Source: Alphaproteobacteria bacterium
GTDB lineage: Bacteria > Pseudomonadota > Alphaproteobacteria > Sphingomonadales > Emcibacteraceae
Reading direction: 5' to 3'
Length of the DNA stretch: 6,509 bases
Assembly (NCBI GenBank): GCA_013152615.1
Contig: JAADGA010000089.1
Location: 1-6,509, forward strand
Position 1 is the first letter of the stretch. Every line of letters starts with the position of its first letter. The translations under genes and the position numbers were made by a program. Under the pieces are notes generated by a model, which was not told where the DNA came from, ran no database searches, and saw only the letters and a list, made by a program, of their open reading frames with translations. Below are positions 6,427 to 6,509 of the stretch, one piece after another.

Positions 6427-6455
6427 TTCATATTTTATGCAATATCATATGTAAA
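6427..6455 (-). promoter_or_regulatory. Candidate promoter of the aldolase-aminotransferase operon
   Basis: On the - strand TTTACA (6450-6455, five of six matches to TTGACA) and TATGAA (6427-6432, four of six matches to TATAAT) are spaced by exactly 17 bases. Transcription would begin near 6420, with a leader of about 15 bases that includes the AGGGG ribosome-binding site. The region is AT-rich, unlike its coding neighbours. Confidence 0.45.
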
Positions 6456-6462
6456 AACATAT
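6447..6462. promoter_or_regulatory. Candidate operator, perfect 6-4-6 palindrome
   Basis: ATATGT-AAAA-ACATAT is a perfect inverted repeat overlapping the predicted -35 box (6450-6455), the position expected of a repressor site. The TGT-N4-ACA core could be bound by a dimeric helix-turn-helix regulator, but no regulator family can be assigned. A second, imperfect dyad (ATGAT at 6423-6427 with ATCAT at 6444-6448, enclosing CATA-TTT-TATG) surrounds the -10 region. Confidence 0.45.
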
Positions 6463-6509
6463 AAAGCTCTTGAGACCAATAAGCAATATAAATTTTCAGA
6501 AAGGCAGGA

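Overview
The window looks like ordinary chromosome of an alphaproteobacterium of moderate GC content. The main reason is the run plsX-fabH-ihfA-merR on the + strand, an arrangement typical of alphaproteobacterial genomes. The species cannot be named from the sequence. The plsX and fabH products match their families over their whole visible length, and no insertion sequence, phage gene, tRNA or CRISPR array was seen.

Layout. From 1 to 2662, on the + strand: the 3' two thirds of plsX (acyl-phosphate synthesis for phospholipids), then fabH overlapping it by 4 bases (initiation of fatty acid synthesis), then a 141-bp gap holding a candidate promoter, an IHF-like site and a possible 17-codon reading frame, then ihfA (IHF alpha subunit), then a small MerR-type regulator. 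From 2663 to 2768 is the space between convergent genes. It holds a 22-bp imperfect tandem repeat and an 11-bp perfect duplication that forms a hairpin, probably the terminator. From 2769 to 6405, on the - strand and read right to left: an HpcH/HpaI-type aldolase, then 22 bases later a fold-type I PLP aminotransferase, then, after its own leader, a 524-residue exported, strongly basic protein that I do not recognise. The last 104 bases hold the promoter region of the aldolase operon, with a perfect 6-4-6 palindrome over the predicted -35 box.

How the genes work together. PlsX and FabH both act on acyl carrier protein substrates and are coupled translationally. IhfA and the MerR protein are DNA-binding proteins carried in the same conserved block. 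The aldolase and aminotransferase probably form a two-step catabolic route: transamination of a hydroxy amino acid to a hydroxy 2-oxo acid, then retro-aldol cleavage to pyruvate (or a related 2-oxo acid) and an aldehyde. The substrate cannot be read from the sequence. The exported basic protein has an internal 58-residue duplication and two widely separated cysteine pairs, and is the least explained gene here. I found no convincing evidence of a wholly new multi-gene system; the best leads are that protein and the aldolase-aminotransferase operon with its dyad-rich promoter.
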